Below, piece by piece: positions 23,727 through 25,792 of a stretch of DNA of 25,792 nucleotides. The stretch is taken from positions 1 through 25,792 of the forward strand of contig CAZKUR010000055.1 in assembly GCA_964556005.1 (NCBI GenBank). Direction: 5' to 3'. The stretch is from CAZKUR01 sp964556005. GTDB lineage: Bacteria > Bacteroidota > Ignavibacteria > Ignavibacteriales > Ignavibacteriaceae. The notes beneath the pieces were generated by a model, which was not told the origin of the DNA, did no database searches, and saw only the letters and a program-made list of their open reading frames with translations. Position 1 is the first letter of the stretch; every line of letters begins with the position of its first letter. The position numbers and the translations under genes were made by a program.

Positions 23727-25792
23727 ATGGGAAAAATCTTTAGAACAATTTTATTGTTGGCAGCATTGATATTTTTCAGCAGCCAAACTTATTCGCAATG
23801 GATTCGCCAAAATCCATTAGCACAGTATTATAATTTGCTAGCGGTTTCTTTTATTGATGAAAACCACATAGTTGCTGTCGGATCTAATTACGGTGGTTAT
23901 ATTATAAGGACTACTGATGGCGGAGTAACCTGGTCTACTCAAACAACAAACGGCGCGCTTGAAGATGTTACATTTATTAACTCAAATATAGGTTGGGCAG
24001 TCGGTTGGGGATTCAGTGGAGTTGGAGGAACAATTTTAAAAACGACTGACGGAGGACAGACCTGGAATGAACAGAATAGTGGAACTAACAGCACTCTTGA
24101 AAAAGTAAGCTTTATCAATCCAAATGTGGGCTTCATTGCAGGTTTAAATGGTACGATATTAAGGACTACGAATGGTGGTCAGGAATGGACTACTATGCCA
24201 AGCGGGACTAGCGAGCATTTTTTTGGAATATCATTTGTCAGTATCGGTAATGTGACTGTAGTAGGAAATAACGGAATAATTTTGAAGTCCACCAATGAAG
24301 GCATTACATGGTTTAATCAAAATAGTGGTACTAATTTAAAACTTAGAGATATTAAATATATTAATGATTCTATAGGATATATAGTTGGAGATAATGGTGT
24401 AGTTTTAAAAACGACAAATGGTGGTCAAATTTGGGACGGCCAAATAATCGGGACATATAATTACTTTTTTGATGTTTGTTTTACAAGTATGAACGTCGGA
24501 ATGATTGTCGGTCAAGGTTTATCTGGGCCTGTAATTTTAAAAACTACAAATGGCGGGACATCATGGTATAATATCAATAGTGGTTCGAGCAACCCGCTTC
24601 ATGGAGTTTCTTTTATTGATGCTAATACAGGGATTGTCGTTGGTGGCGACACAGGTTTTCGAACTATTCTCAAAACAACTAACGCCGGGATAACATGGAC
24701 CAATCTAACTGACGAAACAACAAATAATTTAAATGATGTTTCTTTTATTGATTCATCTATCGGTGTAGCAGTTGGGAATTATGGTGCAATTGTACGAACA
24801 ATAAATAGCGGTCAAATATGGAGCCTTCAATCAAGTGGGACAATTAATGATCTCCAGGGAGTCTGTCTTACAGACTCTAGTAGTGGGATAATTGTTGGAA
24901 AAAATGGAACAATACTTAGGACAACTAACAGCGGTCAAGCATGGACTACTCAGATAAGCGGGACAAATGAAGATCTTGAAGGAGTTTCATTTGCAGATTT
25001 TTACACCGGTATTATTGTGGGAAATGGAGGGACCATTTTAAAAACTACAAATGGAGGCCAATCTTGGCTACCTCAACTTAGCGGTGGTAATGATAATCTT
25101 AATAGTGTATCTTTTATTGATTCAAATATTGCAACCGCAGTGGGAGATTCTGGTACAATTTTAAGGACTACTGACGTCGGACAGATTTGGACTAATCAAT
25201 CAAGTGGAACTAATAAAAACCTTTACGGTGTTTCTTTTGTAAATGCAGAAGTAGGAACCGCTGTAGGAGATTATACCATATTACGAACGATAAACGGTGG
25301 ACAATCATGGCTTGCTCAGGATGCAGGGGGGAATATACTCCATCATGTTTGCTTTACCGATGCAGATACCGGGACTATTGCTGGGGATTATGTTTATAGA
25401 ACGACAAATGGCGGCCAGACGTGGATACGTGAGGTAATTGATTGGTATCCGTTTAGAGGAGTTGCATTTACAACTGCAAATACAGGAACAATTGTCGGTG
25501 AACACGGCGGAATTTTTAGAACGTATAACGGGGGTATTACCCCTGTTGAGCTATCTTCATTTTCTATTTACTTAAAAAGCAACAAGGTAATCCTTAATTG
25601 GTCAACATCTACCGAAACAAATAACCATGGCTTTGAAATACAGCGAAGTATAAAAAAAACAGACTGGGTAACAATTGGTTTCAAAGAAGGAAATGGTACA
25701 ACGACTGAAGAACATAATTATACTTACTCAGATAATATTTCATCATTAAATTCGGATAAATTATATTATAGATTAAAGCAAGTTGACTTTGA
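23727..25792 (+). CDS. Secreted 14-blade YCF48-like propeller protein, 3' end cut by window edge
   Basis: 688 residues are visible, open to the right edge. The ATG follows AGGTGG (23717-23722). Signal peptide about 1-24 (LLLAALIFFSSQTYSQ). Then fourteen repeats of the YCF48/Hcf136-like type: (L/N)xxVSFIDxxxGxxVGxxGTILKTTNGGQxW. The blade Trp codons fall at 23799, 23931, 24063, 24186, 24309, 24432, 24564, 24696, 24819, 24942, 25065, 25188, 25308 and 25422, most often 123 bases (41 residues) apart. The pre-sorting module begins at about 609 (PVELSSF, WSTSTETNN), so a T9SS sorting domain is expected just outside the window. In plants and cyanobacteria the family aids photosystem II assembly. In this context a surface structural or binding role is more likely. 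Confidence 0.87.
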   Translation, partial: MGKIFRTILLLAALIFFSSQTYSQWIRQNPLAQYYNLLAVSFIDENHIVAVGSNYGGYIIRTTDGGVTWSTQTTNGALEDVTFINSNIGWAVGWGFSGVGGTILKTTDGGQTWNEQNSGTNSTLEKVSFINPNVGFIAGLNGTILRTTNGGQEWTTMPSGTSEHFFGISFVSIGNVTVVGNNGIILKSTNEGITWFNQNSGTNLKLRDIKYINDSIGYIVGDNGVVLKTTNGGQIWDGQIIGTYNYFFDVCFTSMNVGMIVGQGLSGPVILKTTNGGTSWYNINSGSSNPLHGVSFIDANTGIVVGGDTGFRTILKTTNAGITWTNLTDETTNNLNDVSFIDSSIGVAVGNYGAIVRTINSGQIWSLQSSGTINDLQGVCLTDSSSGIIVGKNGTILRTTNSGQAWTTQISGTNEDLEGVSFADFYTGIIVGNGGTILKTTNGGQSWLPQLSGGNDNLNSVSFIDSNIATAVGDSGTILRTTDVGQIWTNQSSGTNKNLYGVSFVNAEVGTAVGDYTILRTINGGQSWLAQDAGGNILHHVCFTDADTGTIAGDYVYRTTNGGQTWIREVIDWYPFRGVAFTTANTGTIVGEHGGIFRTYNGGITPVELSSFSIYLKSNKVILNWSTSTETNNHGFEIQRSIKKTDWVTIGFKEGNGTTTEEHNYTYSDNISSLNSDKLYYRLKQVDF

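Noticed and set aside
23799..25422. 123-base periodicity as a DNA repeat array
   Set aside because: It is fully explained by YCF48-like blades in an open reading frame.

Overview
The window looks like AT-rich chromosomal DNA of an Ignavibacteria-type (Ignavibacteriota / Chlorobi-Bacteroidota group) bacterium. Five proteins carry, or lead into, a type IX secretion (T9SS) type A sorting domain with the NYPNPFNP motif. Four of these are complete and the fifth runs off the right edge. All five have the preceding VELTSF...WSTATETNN...FE(I/V)ERS module typical of this group. A hybrid two-component sensor of Bacteroidota type and a TrmB-type regulator fit the same assignment. This rests on family knowledge; no marker gene or rRNA is present.

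Left block, 1-8580, all on the minus strand: an ECF-like sigma factor cut by the left edge (TTG start), a 101-residue orphan sorting domain, about 670 bp without a gene, and two large signalling genes that probably form an operon. These are a membrane Ser/Thr kinase with TolB-like and TPR regions (8580-6040) and, 64 bp downstream, a 1403-residue one-protein two-component system (5975-1764). The latter has two seven-bladed propellers, Y_Y_Y, a histidine kinase, a receiver and an AraC-type output domain. A 459-bp divergent promoter region separates this block from the right half.

Right block, 9040-25792, mostly plus strand: a TrmB-like regulator with a visible promoter and an operator-like palindrome; then a secreted Omp28/thioredoxin-like protein with a CxxC pair, two large sortilin/BNR-repeat proteins (930 and 939 residues), a sialidase-fold BNR protein (671 residues) and an incomplete 14-blade YCF48-like protein. 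A MazEF-type toxin-antitoxin pair on the minus strand and an eight-span membrane protein of unknown role lie among them. Several genes are followed by clear hairpin terminators. The cargo proteins would be exported by Sec, pass the outer membrane by T9SS and be anchored or released. No T9SS machinery is in the window.

The most unusual locus is 22280-23670. A basic 348-residue protein made almost entirely of seven Myb/SANT-like helix-turn-helix repeats, spaced almost exactly 48 residues apart, lies between two 90-bp direct repeats that are about 94% identical. Each repeat encodes what looks like the extreme C-terminal tail of a type IIG restriction-methyltransferase, but no such enzyme is present. 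The upstream copy also supplies the ribosome-binding site of the repeat protein. This looks like an insertion, shuffling or duplication scar and is the best candidate here for something undescribed.
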